DNA from: Algoriphagus terrigena DSM 22685 | GTDB lineage: Bacteria; Bacteroidota; Bacteroidia; Cytophagales; Cyclobacteriaceae | Assembly (NCBI RefSeq): GCF_000429445.1 | Contig: NZ_AUBW01000020.1 | Span: 1-64,000, forward strand | Direction of reading: 5' to 3' | DNA length: 64,000 nt | Part shown: piece after piece, positions 44,880-53,236 of the stretch | Layout: each line of letters begins with the position of its first letter | Numbering within the stretch: the stretch's first letter is position 1 | Translations under genes and position numbers: made by a program | Notes under the pieces: generated by a model | Database searches by the model: none | Seen by the model: the letters and a program-made list of their open reading frames with translations, nothing else | Told to the model about the DNA's origin: nothing

Positions 44880-46037
44880 TTATCTCCCACTTTCCTCCAT
44901 TTCCTGCCTGCGCTGGAAATAGGTGCCTGGCGTTTCTCCTTTGAGTTTCTTAAAAGTCCGCTGAAAGGTCGCCGAAGAATTGAATCCGCAACTGTTGGCG
45001 ATCCCCAGCAGAGTCAGGTTGATGTTTTCCGTTTTTTTCAATTCCCTGCAGAAAGCCTCTACCCGGTAGGAATTTATAAAGTCATTGAAATTCATCCCCG
45101 CTTCTTGGTTAAGCGTTTTAGAAATCTGCTTGGGTGGTAGGTCGATTTTCTCGGATAAGAGGGCGAGACTGAGCTCCGGATTGCGGTACAGTTGATCCGA
45201 TTCCACGGTAGTTTGGATCAAAACCATGTGCGGAGATTTTTCATCTTGGGTGAAAATCTCTCTATCGGCCAAGTTTCGTTTTCTGGTAGGTTCGGTAGTG
45301 ATTGATCGAATTTTGAGATAACCGGCGATCGCGATCCAATAGAGAAACAACACCAAAAGGATCTCGACGGGGTAGTATTCCGACCAACTGAAAGGCCAGA
45401 CGTCAAAGTAAGAGATCAGTACTGTGGGTGGCCAAATCAAAGCTAGGAGCAGTTGGAAGATCAGCAGTTGCTTTAGCCAAGCTAGCGCTGGTTTACTGGT
45501 TTTTGGACCTTTTTTATCAGAACGAAATACCTTGGAATGGCGGATAAAATGCCGGACAGAGAATAGGGTAAAGAACAGATAGACCAACACGCTCAGCGGC
45601 TCGCTGTACCAGCCATAAAACTGTCCGGCCATTCTCAGCCAAGGCTGGAAGTTCAAAATCTCCGTTTTAGTCAGATAGTAGGCGATCCAGCAAATCGACA
45701 GATAGCCGAATTGAAAGAAGGAGAAGGAATACAAGAGCAGTACTTTCCGTCGTGAAACAGGGGCGTTACCTAGGAGAGAACGCTGATAGAGATAAAACGA
45801 CGGGCCGACCAGGAAGATCAGCACAAAGGGGAAATAGTCGAAAAAGGTCGTGTATTGCTCGAGATTAGCGCTCCAATTAAAGGTCTCCAATCCGTTGTAC
45901 ACCAACGCCAGCACAGCGAGGCCAAGATAAACTGCTCCGGGATGCCGTTTGCTTGCGAAAAGAACTACCGCAAACGTGAGACCTTGCACCGCTCCAAAGA
46001 GAATCAGAATATTGACCAAGCTTAAGTCAAGGTTCAT
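44880..46037 (-). CDS. AraC-family transcriptional regulator with seven-helix membrane domain
   Basis: A 385-residue protein. The first 235 residues contain about seven transmembrane helices (first at 8-28, last at 222-240). The C-terminal 110 residues form an AraC-type DNA-binding domain with two helix-turn-helix elements: LALLSEKIDLPPKQISKTLN, then the conserved GIANSCGFNSSATFQRTFKKLKGETPGTY. A membrane-embedded sensor joined to AraC is a recognised Bacteroidota architecture. The signal and targets are unknown; the neighbouring M1 peptidase is a candidate. Confidence 0.9.
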   Translation of the reverse strand: MNLDLSLVNILILFGAVQGLTFAVVLFASKRHPGAVYLGLAVLALVYNGLETFNWSANLEQYTTFFDYFPFVLIFLVGPSFYLYQRSLLGNAPVSRRKVLLLYSFSFFQFGYLSICWIAYYLTKTEILNFQPWLRMAGQFYGWYSEPLSVLVYLFFTLFSVRHFIRHSKVFRSDKKGPKTSKPALAWLKQLLIFQLLLALIWPPTVLISYFDVWPFSWSEYYPVEILLVLFLYWIAIAGYLKIRSITTEPTRKRNLADREIFTQDEKSPHMVLIQTTVESDQLYRNPELSLALLSEKIDLPPKQISKTLNQEAGMNFNDFINSYRVEAFCRELKKTENINLTLLGIANSCGFNSSATFQRTFKKLKGETPGTYFQRRQEMEESGR

Positions 46038-46200
46038 GCAAGGAGGATTTGGGTTACGAACTGGGAATTTTGGAAATAGTCTGCTGGAAATATTTACTGT
46101 TAAGTTAAAAGAATACTGTCAACGTTTGTTCAATGTGGAGAAGGAGTGTTTTTCCCTTTGCAAGAAAATGGGATCAATCGATCTTTTCAGAAACCCAAGA

Positions 46201-46506
46201 TCAGACGAACCCCTTCAATTGCTGGAGCAAGTCCCGCTTCGTGAGGACGCCTCCCTTTCTCCAGAGAATCTTGCCCCGCTTGAACAGGATGTAGTGGGGG
46301 ATTGACCGGACGGCAAACTGCTGACTGAGCTGGGGGTGTTTGTCCACGTTCAGCTTGAGCAGCTTGATCTTTCCTCCCAACTCGGCGAGCACTTCTTCTA
46401 AGATCGGATTCATCGTCAGGCAAGGCCCACACCAGTCGGCGTAGAAATCCACCAGCACGGCATCCTGACTTTGGCTGATAAGGTCCTTTGGGTTCTTTTT
46501 GGACAT
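46201..46506 (-). CDS. trxA: Thioredoxin
   Basis: A 101-residue thioredoxin-fold protein with the active site WCGPC (C26 and C29) and the cis-proline segment SIPHYILF. The ATG at 46506 is preferred because it gives a standard length; an upstream extension in the open frame would overlap the next gene. It is a cytoplasmic disulfide reductase. The first 22 codons are repeated, with about 90 percent identity by eye, as a fragment at 48988-49080. In that fragment the active site is missing. Confidence 0.93.
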   Translation of the reverse strand: MSKKNPKDLISQSQDAVLVDFYADWCGPCLTMNPILEEVLAELGGKIKLLKLNVDKHPQLSQQFAVRSIPHYILFKRGKILWRKGGVLTKRDLLQQLKGFV

Positions 46507-46567
46507 GGGGTAATATACACACGGGCTGCCATGCAAGACAAGATATGAGCAATCGAGTCTGGCGGTC

Positions 46568-47023
46568 TTATTCGACGTTGACGTCGAAATAAACACCCGA
46601 ATCTGCATACTTCCGTTCGACTAGTTTGAAATACGGAATCTCCGTCACTGCTAAACAATCCATAGGGAATAGATTTATCTGATAGACTAATTTACCCTCG
46701 CAAATAAATAGCTCTTCGGAGGAAAGTCCTATGCATTGGTGGTGTACATACAGTCCGGCTAAAATGACATACTTGTCGAAATCAATTTGTTGATATTGCG
46801 GACAATGAATGTATTGCTCTAGCTTTTCTTGAGAATCGATAACTACGTTAAAATTCTGGGCAGGGTCATCCCGTTTAACCCCACATACTTCCAAATCAAA
46901 TTCGGTGAGATCCAGACTCGGAACTTCTAATCGATTTCCTTCATTGCAATTCTTAATATCTGGACTTTCGTCGCAGCTAGAGAGTGCTAGAATTGAAGAC
47001 AAAATGAGAATTAATTTTTTCAC
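46568..47023 (-). CDS. Hypothetical lipoprotein
   Basis: A 151-residue protein with a lipoprotein signal peptide (MKKLILILSSILALSSC, lipid-modified Cys17). The mature part is small, acidic, and holds several cysteines (including CGVK, CPQY, CIGL, CEGK and DCLAV), which could form disulfides. No family is recognised. It lies in the 2.5-kb segment that separates intact thioredoxin from its fragment. Base composition is more AT-rich than the core genes around, in line with acquired DNA. Confidence 0.7.
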   Translation of the reverse strand: MKKLILILSSILALSSCDESPDIKNCNEGNRLEVPSLDLTEFDLEVCGVKRDDPAQNFNVVIDSQEKLEQYIHCPQYQQIDFDKYVILAGLYVHHQCIGLSSEELFICEGKLVYQINLFPMDCLAVTEIPYFKLVERKYADSGVYFDVNVE

Positions 47024-47033
47024 CCCTTGTATA

Positions 47034-47238
47034 CTATGTTTAAAAAAACCGGCTGGTCACTCGATCAGTCAGTTTTAAAATTATCCAGAAAGAATAACGA
47101 TATCCTAAAATGGTTGGGAAAAAATTTCCGCTGTAAAATATTTATTCTGATAAGTATCGCCATACGGTGGTATTGGAGATGATGAGGTTTTTGGGATAAA
47201 AAGAAGGAGTATATCACATCCCCTTTTTTAACCCAATA
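47034..47238 (-). pseudogene. Remnant of a third member of the local paralogous family
   Basis: The minus strand here encodes the recognisable end GDTYQNKYF, which matches ATYQNKYFYSGNYF of the gene at 48035-48753, then loses frame through a missing T and ends early. The following 3' flank (CGATCAGTCAG, ACCAGCCG-type words) is also shared. Only the last 25 or so codons plus flank remain, so it is not functional. Confidence 0.6.
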
Positions 47239-47955
47239 CTACTTTCTCAGCTTCATGGAGTAACCCAATTCTAACGCCCAGAAACTTAGATTTGTCGAAT
47301 GGGTAACGTAGAATTCCTCAGATTCATAGATAACTTTTGGGAAATCCCTAACGATCACCTCCTCCATCAAAGAAATCCCAAGAGTCCCTTTTACAAACAG
47401 GGTTGATCTTTCGCCAAGAGAATAGTGAAGTTCAAGATTTGGTTTTACCAAAGGGAATATCCGACTTTTTACTTCTTGTGACCCTGAGAAAGTAAGATCG
47501 TAAAGAGGGACGCCATAGGCGACACGTCTGATTTGGAAGGTTCTATCGCTTTCATAATGTTTATTGTCAATAGGAACTATTCCAATACCCAATGCCAAGT
47601 TAAATCGGATAGAAAATTTTGTTTTAGGGAGGTGATGTTCATAGCCGACTAATGGCAAAATTGAGAAATGATGAATTTCCTTGAGGTCAAAGCGCATAAG
47701 TTCAAATTGAAATCCATTCCCATATCTGTTTACTCCGAGATCGATTCCATAAATTAATCCATTTTCTTTGATTTTTAATCCAGAAGCGGTAATGGACCAG
47801 CCGTTTCGATACACGGTTCTCAACCCGTCAAAGTTTCCGCTGTAATCCCAATTGATCTTTGGGAATCCAAACGAAAGATTGAGTGTGTTTTGGGCATCTA
47901 CTTCGGATTGAGATACCAGACATAATATGAAAGCTGTTACTATGACTTTGAGCAT
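47239..47955 (-). CDS. Exported hypothetical protein, outer-membrane-barrel-like (paralogue A)
   Basis: A 238-residue protein with a signal peptide (1-21, ending VDAQ). The mature chain alternates hydrophobic and polar residues in short strands with glycine/aspartate turns, such as GLIYGIDLGVNRYGNGFQFELMRFDL as a strand-turn-strand. It ends in a strand LELGYSMKLRK, resembling a small beta barrel. No named family is recognised. It is a paralogue of the frameshifted gene at 48035-48753 (shared NTLNLSFG-type start, YSGNF/YQGNF, ENGLIYG/DNGLSYG and terminal strands). The two are adjacent tandem copies. Confidence 0.7.
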   Translation of the reverse strand: MLKVIVTAFILCLVSQSEVDAQNTLNLSFGFPKINWDYSGNFDGLRTVYRNGWSITASGLKIKENGLIYGIDLGVNRYGNGFQFELMRFDLKEIHHFSILPLVGYEHHLPKTKFSIRFNLALGIGIVPIDNKHYESDRTFQIRRVAYGVPLYDLTFSGSQEVKSRIFPLVKPNLELHYSLGERSTLFVKGTLGISLMEEVIVRDFPKVIYESEEFYVTHSTNLSFWALELGYSMKLRK

Positions 47956-47993
47956 TGGTTATAATCCTTTGTCGTCCACATGGACTATGTCAA

Positions 47994-48108
47994 AAAAAGC
48001 GGCTGGTCACTCGATCGGCCGGTTGGAAAAATATTTAGAAAGAATGCCGATATCCTAAAAGGGTAGAGAAATAATTTCCGCTGTAAAAATATTTATTCTG
48101 ATAAGTAG
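47994..48108. repeat. Direct repeat, copy 2 (copy 1 at 47034-47157)
   Basis: About 115-124 bp, starting CTATGT followed by an A-run and GGCTGGTCACTCGATC, and ending in the gene-end words TTTCCGCTGTAAA, TATTTATTCTGATAAGTA. Copy 2 includes the last codons of the frameshifted gene. Copy 1 is the remnant of a third paralogue. The repeats flank paralogue A. Confidence 0.75.
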
Positions 48109-48753
48109 CACCATCAACTTCAATCCGGTTCAAATCAATAACAATGGAAGGTTCTCTTAAATCAAGTCCCCATCGGGCAGAAAGGGTTATTCTAGACTTA
48201 CTAGATAGATCATAAAACACTCCTACCTCTGGCTTGATTAGAATTGTAAACTCTTCAATGCTTCTCTGTCCATATAGCTTAACAGGAATTCTTGGCTGTC
48301 CATTTGGCAGTTGAATAGCTTGTAATTCCCCTCCCATAAATTCATAATCATTTTCCGAATTATACGTGAGATGTAGGACAGTTGAGAAACTCACACCTGC
48401 CTTGGGAAGGATGAAGATGTCTTTCTGAACCTTGGGACCAAATGCAAAATAGTCAAACCTTGATCCCCCCAGATTTCTTTCTGGATCCAAAGGAGTATAA
48501 GTTAGATATAAATCAAACCTATAATACTCCCATTCAAACCCATAGGACAGTCCATTGTCCAAGGACTTACACCCAGACTGAAAAAAACATGGTCACTTGT
48601 CGAAGCTGCTAAATCTGGAAAATTCCCCTGATAGTCCAGCTTGGTATTCCCAGTTCCAATTTTCGACTCAATGGCCAATCCGTTTTGGGCGAACGAAGTA
48701 TCAATTAGGAACAATAAAAGAAATATGGAAACTATAATTTGGAATGATCTCAT
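48035..48753 (-). pseudogene. Exported barrel-like protein (paralogue B), frameshifted at a homopolymer
   Basis: Two overlapping frames: 48753-48502 gives a signal peptide (ending SFAQ) plus about 50 mature residues, and 48562-48035 gives the remaining 175 residues. They meet at a run of seven T on the minus strand (A-run at 48581-48587). Adding one T restores a single frame reading SDHVFFQSGCKSLDNGLSYG, which aligns with paralogue A (ITASGLKIKENGLIYG). So this is a single 239-residue gene with a one-base shift. It could be decay, a sequencing error, or a reversible switch; the last possibility is unproved. The C-terminal strand RHSF ends as in outer-membrane barrels. Confidence 0.75.
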
Positions 48754-48874
48754 ATTTAATATTCTTTATCTGTTTGCTCTAAGAGCGTTTCAAATTATAC
48801 CGAGAAGAACGACTGTTATCAAAGCTTTATTTTTAGTGAATGTGAGATTAAGTTTAATTAAAGGTCTCAATAGT

Positions 48875-48920
48875 AAAACATTCAAAAAATACCCTGCACA
48901 GGGTATTTTTTGAATGTTTT
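48875..48920. terminator. Long perfect palindrome, probable bidirectional terminator
   Basis: A 22-nt arm (48875-48896, AAAACATTC, six A, TACCCTG) is exactly complementary to 48899-48920. Both arms end in A/T-runs, so either strand would form a stem with a U-tract. It separates paralogue B from the thioredoxin fragment. Confidence 0.7.
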
Positions 48921-48987
48921 TGATGATTGTTTTATTGTTATTGATTTAGTTTTATACTATCTCCCAAGAGATGACAGAATCTGACTT

Positions 48988-49080
48988 CTACACCAACGGG
49001 AGACGATGGTCGCCATAAAAATCCACGAGCACTGCATCCTGACTTTGGCTGATAAGGTCCTTTGGGTTCTTTTTGGGCAT
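48988..49080 (-). pseudogene. Truncated thioredoxin gene fragment
   Basis: The ATG at 49080 starts a 30-codon frame. Its first 22 codons nearly match the thioredoxin at 46201-46506 (KKNPKDLISQSQDAVLVDFY), then it reads GDHRLPLV and stops before the active site. It lies directly downstream of skp on the same strand. It is presumed to be a leftover of duplication or insertion and non-functional. Confidence 0.85.
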
Positions 49081-49094
49081 GGCGTTAAATGAAA

Positions 49095-49121
49095 AAACCG
49101 ACCTCTTGGGAAGGTCGGTTT
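49095..49121 (-). terminator. Rho-independent terminator after skp
   Basis: AAACCGACCT (49095-49104) pairs perfectly with AGGTCGGTTT (49112-49121). On the minus strand it is followed by TTTTTT. It is 19 nt downstream of the skp stop at 49140, and just before the thioredoxin fragment. Confidence 0.9.
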
Positions 49122-49139
49122 CAGAAGGGTTAACGAAAA

Positions 49140-49697
49140 TTAATTTTGAGTTGGAGTCGCTGCGGGTGCAGCCGGCATCTGGAGGCCAAGCTTAGCCAAT
49201 ACCAGCTCCGTAAATTTGTCTTCTTCTTTGGTATAAAGAAGGATAGGAGACTGACCTGCCGTCTCGGCAAAGATGTGTGTGTAGCCATTTTCAGCCGCCA
49301 CCGCATTGATCGCGTTGATCACTTTGGTCTGTACCGGCTCCAGCAATTCGCCGAGCTTTCTTTGATAGGATGTTTGGGCGTCTTGCTGATATTTCTGGAC
49401 GTCCTGCTCAAGTTTACCCAGTTCCTGTTCTTTGGCTCCACGAGCTTCCTCCGTCATTGTAGTCGCAGCTTGCTGATATGCCTGTACCTGTTTTTGGAAA
49501 TCCGCCACCTTGGTTTGGATGTTCGTTTGCAGCTGAGTTTGATAATCCTGGATATCTGCTCCGATTTGTTCCATCTCGGGCATCAAGTCCATGATAAATT
49601 CCACACTCGTGTAGCCGATTTTTACTTCCTGAGCCTGAGCGGCAAATCCTACGAATAGCATCGCTACTGCCGCTAGGATAACTTTTACTTTCATCAT
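49140..49697 (-). CDS. OmpH/Skp-family periplasmic chaperone (second copy)
   Basis: A 185-residue protein when started at the tandem ATG at 49697, which begins a proper signal peptide (MMKVKVILAAVAMLFVGFAAQAQ as residues 1-23). The mature part is the Skp fold: a short beta part (EVKIGYTSVEFIMDLMPE) and a long coiled coil (about residues 40-130), ending with NGYTHIFAETAGQSPILLYT and a flexible Ala/Pro tail. It keeps unfolded outer-membrane proteins soluble. The longer open frame upstream overlaps the first skp and is not used. It is the last gene of the bamA-skp-skp unit. Confidence 0.92.
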   Translation of the reverse strand: MMKVKVILAAVAMLFVGFAAQAQEVKIGYTSVEFIMDLMPEMEQIGADIQDYQTQLQTNIQTKVADFQKQVQAYQQAATTMTEEARGAKEQELGKLEQDVQKYQQDAQTSYQRKLGELLEPVQTKVINAINAVAAENGYTHIFAETAGQSPILLYTKEEDKFTELVLAKLGLQMPAAPAATPTQN

Positions 49698-49710
49698 TTG
49701 GTGTTTGTAT

Positions 49711-50241
49711 TTAATTGTTTTCTTCAATTCCCAATTCTTCCAGGACAAACTCAGAGTAGTCGTGTCTTGGATCTGTATAAATAATCGCGGACGGGCCGGC
49801 AGCCTTGTCAAACAAAACCGCGAGGTTGTTTCGCCTCGACACCCGCTCGATTGCATCGTAGATCTTGGACTGGAGGGGTTGGAGCAGTTCTGCCTGCTTT
49901 TGGTAATACATCCCGTCAATGCCAAAGATCCTGCTGTTAAATTCCTGCGAGGCCTTTTGCTTCGCCTTGATCTCTTCCAGTCGCTGCTGGTACATCTCTT
50001 CTGTCAACAAAACCTCCTCTGCCTTGAGCTGGGTGGTCAATTCTTTGACCTCCTGATCCAAACTTTGTGCCTCTTTCTTCCAATCGGTACTTAGCTTGGC
50101 CAGCTCATCTTGGACTACCTTGTAGTCGGGATGCTTGTTCAGGACGTATTCCGAATCAATGTATCCAAACTTTTGAGCAGCCAATGGGCCTGCCTGAAGC
50201 AGAATGAGCAGCAAAAGTACAATTTTCAGTGATTTATCCAT
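49711..50241 (-). CDS. skp: OmpH/Skp-family periplasmic chaperone (first copy)
   Basis: A 176-residue protein with a signal peptide (ending PLAAQ), KFGYIDSEYVLNKHPDYKVVQ, a coiled-coil tentacle region (about 45-120, many Lys/Glu/Gln) and the closing AAGPSAIIYTDPRHDYSEFVLEELG. It is a periplasmic holdase for outer-membrane proteins on the way to BamA. It lies 90 nt downstream of bamA and 13 nt upstream of the second copy. The two copies are clearly diverged, as in other Bacteroidota with paired ompH genes. Confidence 0.93.
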   Translation of the reverse strand: MDKSLKIVLLLLILLQAGPLAAQKFGYIDSEYVLNKHPDYKVVQDELAKLSTDWKKEAQSLDQEVKELTTQLKAEEVLLTEEMYQQRLEEIKAKQKASQEFNSRIFGIDGMYYQKQAELLQPLQSKIYDAIERVSRRNNLAVLFDKAAGPSAIIYTDPRHDYSEFVLEELGIEENN

Positions 50242-50332
50242 GGGTTCGTTTTGTTTTCATAGCCATTGAAGCGCTGACTGGAGACACTTCATTTTTTGCA
50301 TAAATTAACTAAACGAATCACTGCAACCAAGC

Positions 50333-53023
50333 CTATCTCAATTGCTGACCGATGGTAAAGTGGAACTGTGCCCCACTTCGCTCCAATTGCCCAGGAACCC
50401 GGTCAAACCCGTAGCCCCAGTCGATCCCAAGTAGTCCGAAGGCAGGCATAAAGATTCGCGCACCGAAGCCAGCTGATTTTTTGAGATCGTATGGGTTGTA
50501 CTCCTTGTATGATCCCCAGTTGTTCCCTGCCTCAGCAAAGCCCAGGAGGAAGATGGTAGCGGAAGGGTTAGGAGAAACCAGGAATCGTACCTCGGTCACA
50601 AACTTGTTGTACACCACCCCACCGTATGGCTCGCCTGAGCCTCTGGTCTCAGAGCCAGGGGTTATGGACTGGTTCTCGTAGCCTCTTAGTCCGATGATCT
50701 CTTGGCCGAGGGCAAAGTTGTTGAAGGTCATACCGTCCCCGCCCATTACGAAGCGTTCCAGGGGAATGATGCCGATCTTGTCGCCGTAAGAGCCCAGGAA
50801 GCCCATGTGTGCCCGTGCACTTCCCACAAATTTGGAAGAACCAAAAAGCGGTGTATAGAAGGCCGCGTCAAACATCCACTTGTGATACTCCAGCCACTTG
50901 TATTTCTCCTGATCGGGAGATTCGGAGTTGATATCTTTATTCAGAGAGGAGTAAGGGGGGGTGAAAGCCACCGAAAGCGAGATATTGGAGCCCACCCTTG
51001 GGAAGGTCATGTTGTCAATATTGGTCCTGGCAATAGTGGTATTCCAGGTAATACTCTTGGAAGTACCGTCCTCGTAGGACAATCCGAAGTAATTGCCATA
51101 GTTGTTAAATACATAGTTTTGGAACTGCAGGGAATTGCTGATGCTGAAGTTGTCATCCGGCCAGGTGACCCGCTTGGCCAATCCCAGGGTCACACCGGTG
51201 ATCCTAAAGAACCCGGCTTCACTACCAAAGTTGGTTGGGTTGTTGTAATTTATCTCTCTTTGTACCGAGTGGTTGAAAGAGAAGCTAAGCGCTTGAGGCT
51301 TTTTGCCGCCAAACCAAGGTTCCGTCAGGGAGATCGAATAGTTTTGGAAGGTCTTTCCGTTGGCTTGTACCCGCAGCGAAAGCTTCTGTCCATCGCCTAC
51401 CGGAAGTGGATCCCACTTGCTGAAGTCCCCGATATTTTTGATCGAGAAGTTGTTGAACACCAAGCCGACTGTACCTACGAATCCGTAGAATCCGCCCCAT
51501 CCACCGGAAAGCTCGATCTGGTCATTGGGTCTTTCTTCCAGTTCGAATGTGATATCCACCGTCGCTGCTTCGAAGTTTGGTCTCAGGTCAGGATTGATCT
51601 TCTCCGGGTCAAAGTAGCCGAGCGTCGAAAGTTCCCGGATAGTTCTCACCAAGGCTGCCCGGTTAAATTTTTGTCCGGGAAGGATTCGGATTTCACGCAT
51701 GACGACGTGATCAGAGGTCCGTTCGTTTCCTGTGATGTTCACGCTGTTCACAGTCACTTGAGGCCCTTCGAATATTCTCATCTCCAAGTCGATCGAGTCG
51801 CCCGATACATTGACTTCTACTGGATCGATGTCGAAAAAGAGATAGCCATCGTCCTGATACAGGGAGCTGACGTCGTCGCCCTTTTGAGGATCGTAGTTCA
51901 ATCGTTTGTCGAGTTTTTCTTTGTCATAGACGTCGCCTTTCTGGATGCCCAGCTTTGCCTGTAGGACAGCACTTGGATGGACGTAGTTGCCCGCAAAGGT
52001 GATGTTTCGATAGTAGTATTTTTTCCCTTCGACCACATCGATGTCGATGTTGATCTTGTCATCCGCAAAGTTGTAGACCGAGTCGGTCAGGATCTTTGCA
52101 TCCCGGAAACCCTTGGTATTGTAGAAGGCGATGACTTGGTCTTTGTCGTTTCGGTATTCCTTGGGGATATACTTCGAGCCACTAAAGAAGTTGAGCTTGA
52201 AATTCTTGTTGATATAGTTCTTTACGTCTTCGTTGGAGGCAGTGTCGGTATGCATGATGGAATTCTTGACACTGGCCGCATCCGCATCCGCGATCCTTGA
52301 GTAGACGTCTTTGAACACCGCAACGCGCGCATGCTCTTTGGTCTTCTTCATCTTGCCCTTGAGGGCACCGTCGGTGAGCTCAGAGTTTCCGTAGAATTGG
52401 ATCTCATTGATCTTCACCTTGGAATTGATGTCGATGTCAAATCTGAGCTTGACGCTGTTGGGTAGCGTGGTATCGCGAACTTGTGAAATCTTAACGTCGG
52501 TATTGAGATATCCTTTGTCCAGGTAATATTTTTCGATATTTCGCTTGGCGGTATTCAGTACGTCATCGCGCACGACTCTGCCGCGGATGTTTACTTTGTC
52601 ACGAAGCTCGCCTTCCTGTGTTTTGTTGATGCCACTGAATTCCACTCTGGAAAAACGGGGTCTCTCCGTCAGGTCAAGCAGGAGGTAGATGTCGTCTCCT
52701 TCGATCTTGGTCACGAGTATTTTTACGTCTCCGATGATGCCCTGGCCCCAAAGTTTCTTCAGTGCATTGGAGATAGCGTCGCCCGGGACGTCGATCCGGT
52801 CGTCGACTTTCAGGCCCGAAAGGGAAATAATCGCTATTTCATCCAGCGTCGAAAGTCCCACTGCTTTGATTTCTGCAATTCTGAACTTCTGGGGCTTGGA
52901 ATAATTCAGTTCCAGAATGTTGACTGGTTTTGTTGAAGCATACCGGCTTTGTCCCAGACGGATCTGGGAAAATGCCGAAGCAGACCATATCAAGCAAAAC
53001 AGAATTAATAAACTTCTTTTCAT
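50333..53023 (-). CDS. bamA: Outer-membrane protein assembly factor BamA
   Basis: An 896-residue Omp85 protein. The ATG at 53023 starts a good signal peptide (ending SASAFSQ) and is preferred to the open extension upstream, which runs through the structured repeats. POTRA-type domains span about residues 45-430 (for example AVGLSTLDEIAIISLSGLKVGD-like first unit, and INEIQFYGNSELTDGALKGKM). The C-terminal beta barrel has the conserved loop LRGYENQS, matching the VRGF/Y motif, and the last strand FHFTIGQQLR. It inserts barrel proteins into the outer membrane. Neighbours are uppS upstream and two skp genes downstream. Confidence 0.95.
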   Translation of the reverse strand: MKRSLLILFCLIWSASAFSQIRLGQSRYASTKPVNILELNYSKPQKFRIAEIKAVGLSTLDEIAIISLSGLKVDDRIDVPGDAISNALKKLWGQGIIGDVKILVTKIEGDDIYLLLDLTERPRFSRVEFSGINKTQEGELRDKVNIRGRVVRDDVLNTAKRNIEKYYLDKGYLNTDVKISQVRDTTLPNSVKLRFDIDINSKVKINEIQFYGNSELTDGALKGKMKKTKEHARVAVFKDVYSRIADADAASVKNSIMHTDTASNEDVKNYINKNFKLNFFSGSKYIPKEYRNDKDQVIAFYNTKGFRDAKILTDSVYNFADDKINIDIDVVEGKKYYYRNITFAGNYVHPSAVLQAKLGIQKGDVYDKEKLDKRLNYDPQKGDDVSSLYQDDGYLFFDIDPVEVNVSGDSIDLEMRIFEGPQVTVNSVNITGNERTSDHVVMREIRILPGQKFNRAALVRTIRELSTLGYFDPEKINPDLRPNFEAATVDITFELEERPNDQIELSGGWGGFYGFVGTVGLVFNNFSIKNIGDFSKWDPLPVGDGQKLSLRVQANGKTFQNYSISLTEPWFGGKKPQALSFSFNHSVQREINYNNPTNFGSEAGFFRITGVTLGLAKRVTWPDDNFSISNSLQFQNYVFNNYGNYFGLSYEDGTSKSITWNTTIARTNIDNMTFPRVGSNISLSVAFTPPYSSLNKDINSESPDQEKYKWLEYHKWMFDAAFYTPLFGSSKFVGSARAHMGFLGSYGDKIGIIPLERFVMGGDGMTFNNFALGQEIIGLRGYENQSITPGSETRGSGEPYGGVVYNKFVTEVRFLVSPNPSATIFLLGFAEAGNNWGSYKEYNPYDLKKSAGFGARIFMPAFGLLGIDWGYGFDRVPGQLERSGAQFHFTIGQQLR

Positions 53024-53034
53024 GTGTTTAATAA

Positions 53035-53230
53035 ATATTTTCAATCGCCACATAGCCTGTCCCACATGGATCCCGATAGCTATCGGGGGCATCCCACTGC
53101 GCGTCGTCGTCGACATGCGCGATCTTATAAATTACAATTTGACCTATTGAGGCCATCCCGGTGTCGGGAAGAGTCTCGCAGGAATAGTCTCACACTGCTG
53201 CGAGACACTTGAATCCTACTCGATTTGATC
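53035..53230 (-). repeat. Dispersed intercistronic repeat, two units (uppS/bamA spacer)
   Basis: Read on the minus strand: unit 1 (about 53127-53230) starts ATCAAATCGAG and includes GTCTCGCAG (53173-53181) pairing with CTGCGAGAC (53198-53206). Unit 2 (about 53035-53126) starts with GATCGCGCATG, includes the palindrome CCCGATAGCTATCGGG (53072-53087), and ends GGGACAGGCTATGTGGCG, 12 nt before the bamA start. The array fills the gap from shortly after the uppS stop. Confidence 0.8.
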
Positions 53231-53236
53231 GATTAC

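Larger units (their letters stand above)
48754..49139. other. Gene-poor gap between paralogue B and skp
   Basis: About 385 bp. It holds the 22-bp perfect palindrome at 48875-48920, the thioredoxin fragment at 48988-49080 and the skp terminator at 49095-49121. No intact gene is seen. Confidence 0.7.

Noticed and set aside
46507..46608. N-terminal extension of thioredoxin
   Set aside because: It would give an atypical 34-residue extension overlapping the lipoprotein gene; the duplicate fragment also begins at the equivalent of the internal ATG.
50702..51964. Plus-strand 420-residue frame opposite bamA
   Set aside because: Long but antisense to a clear BamA barrel; no family motifs, no signal peptide and no promoter.
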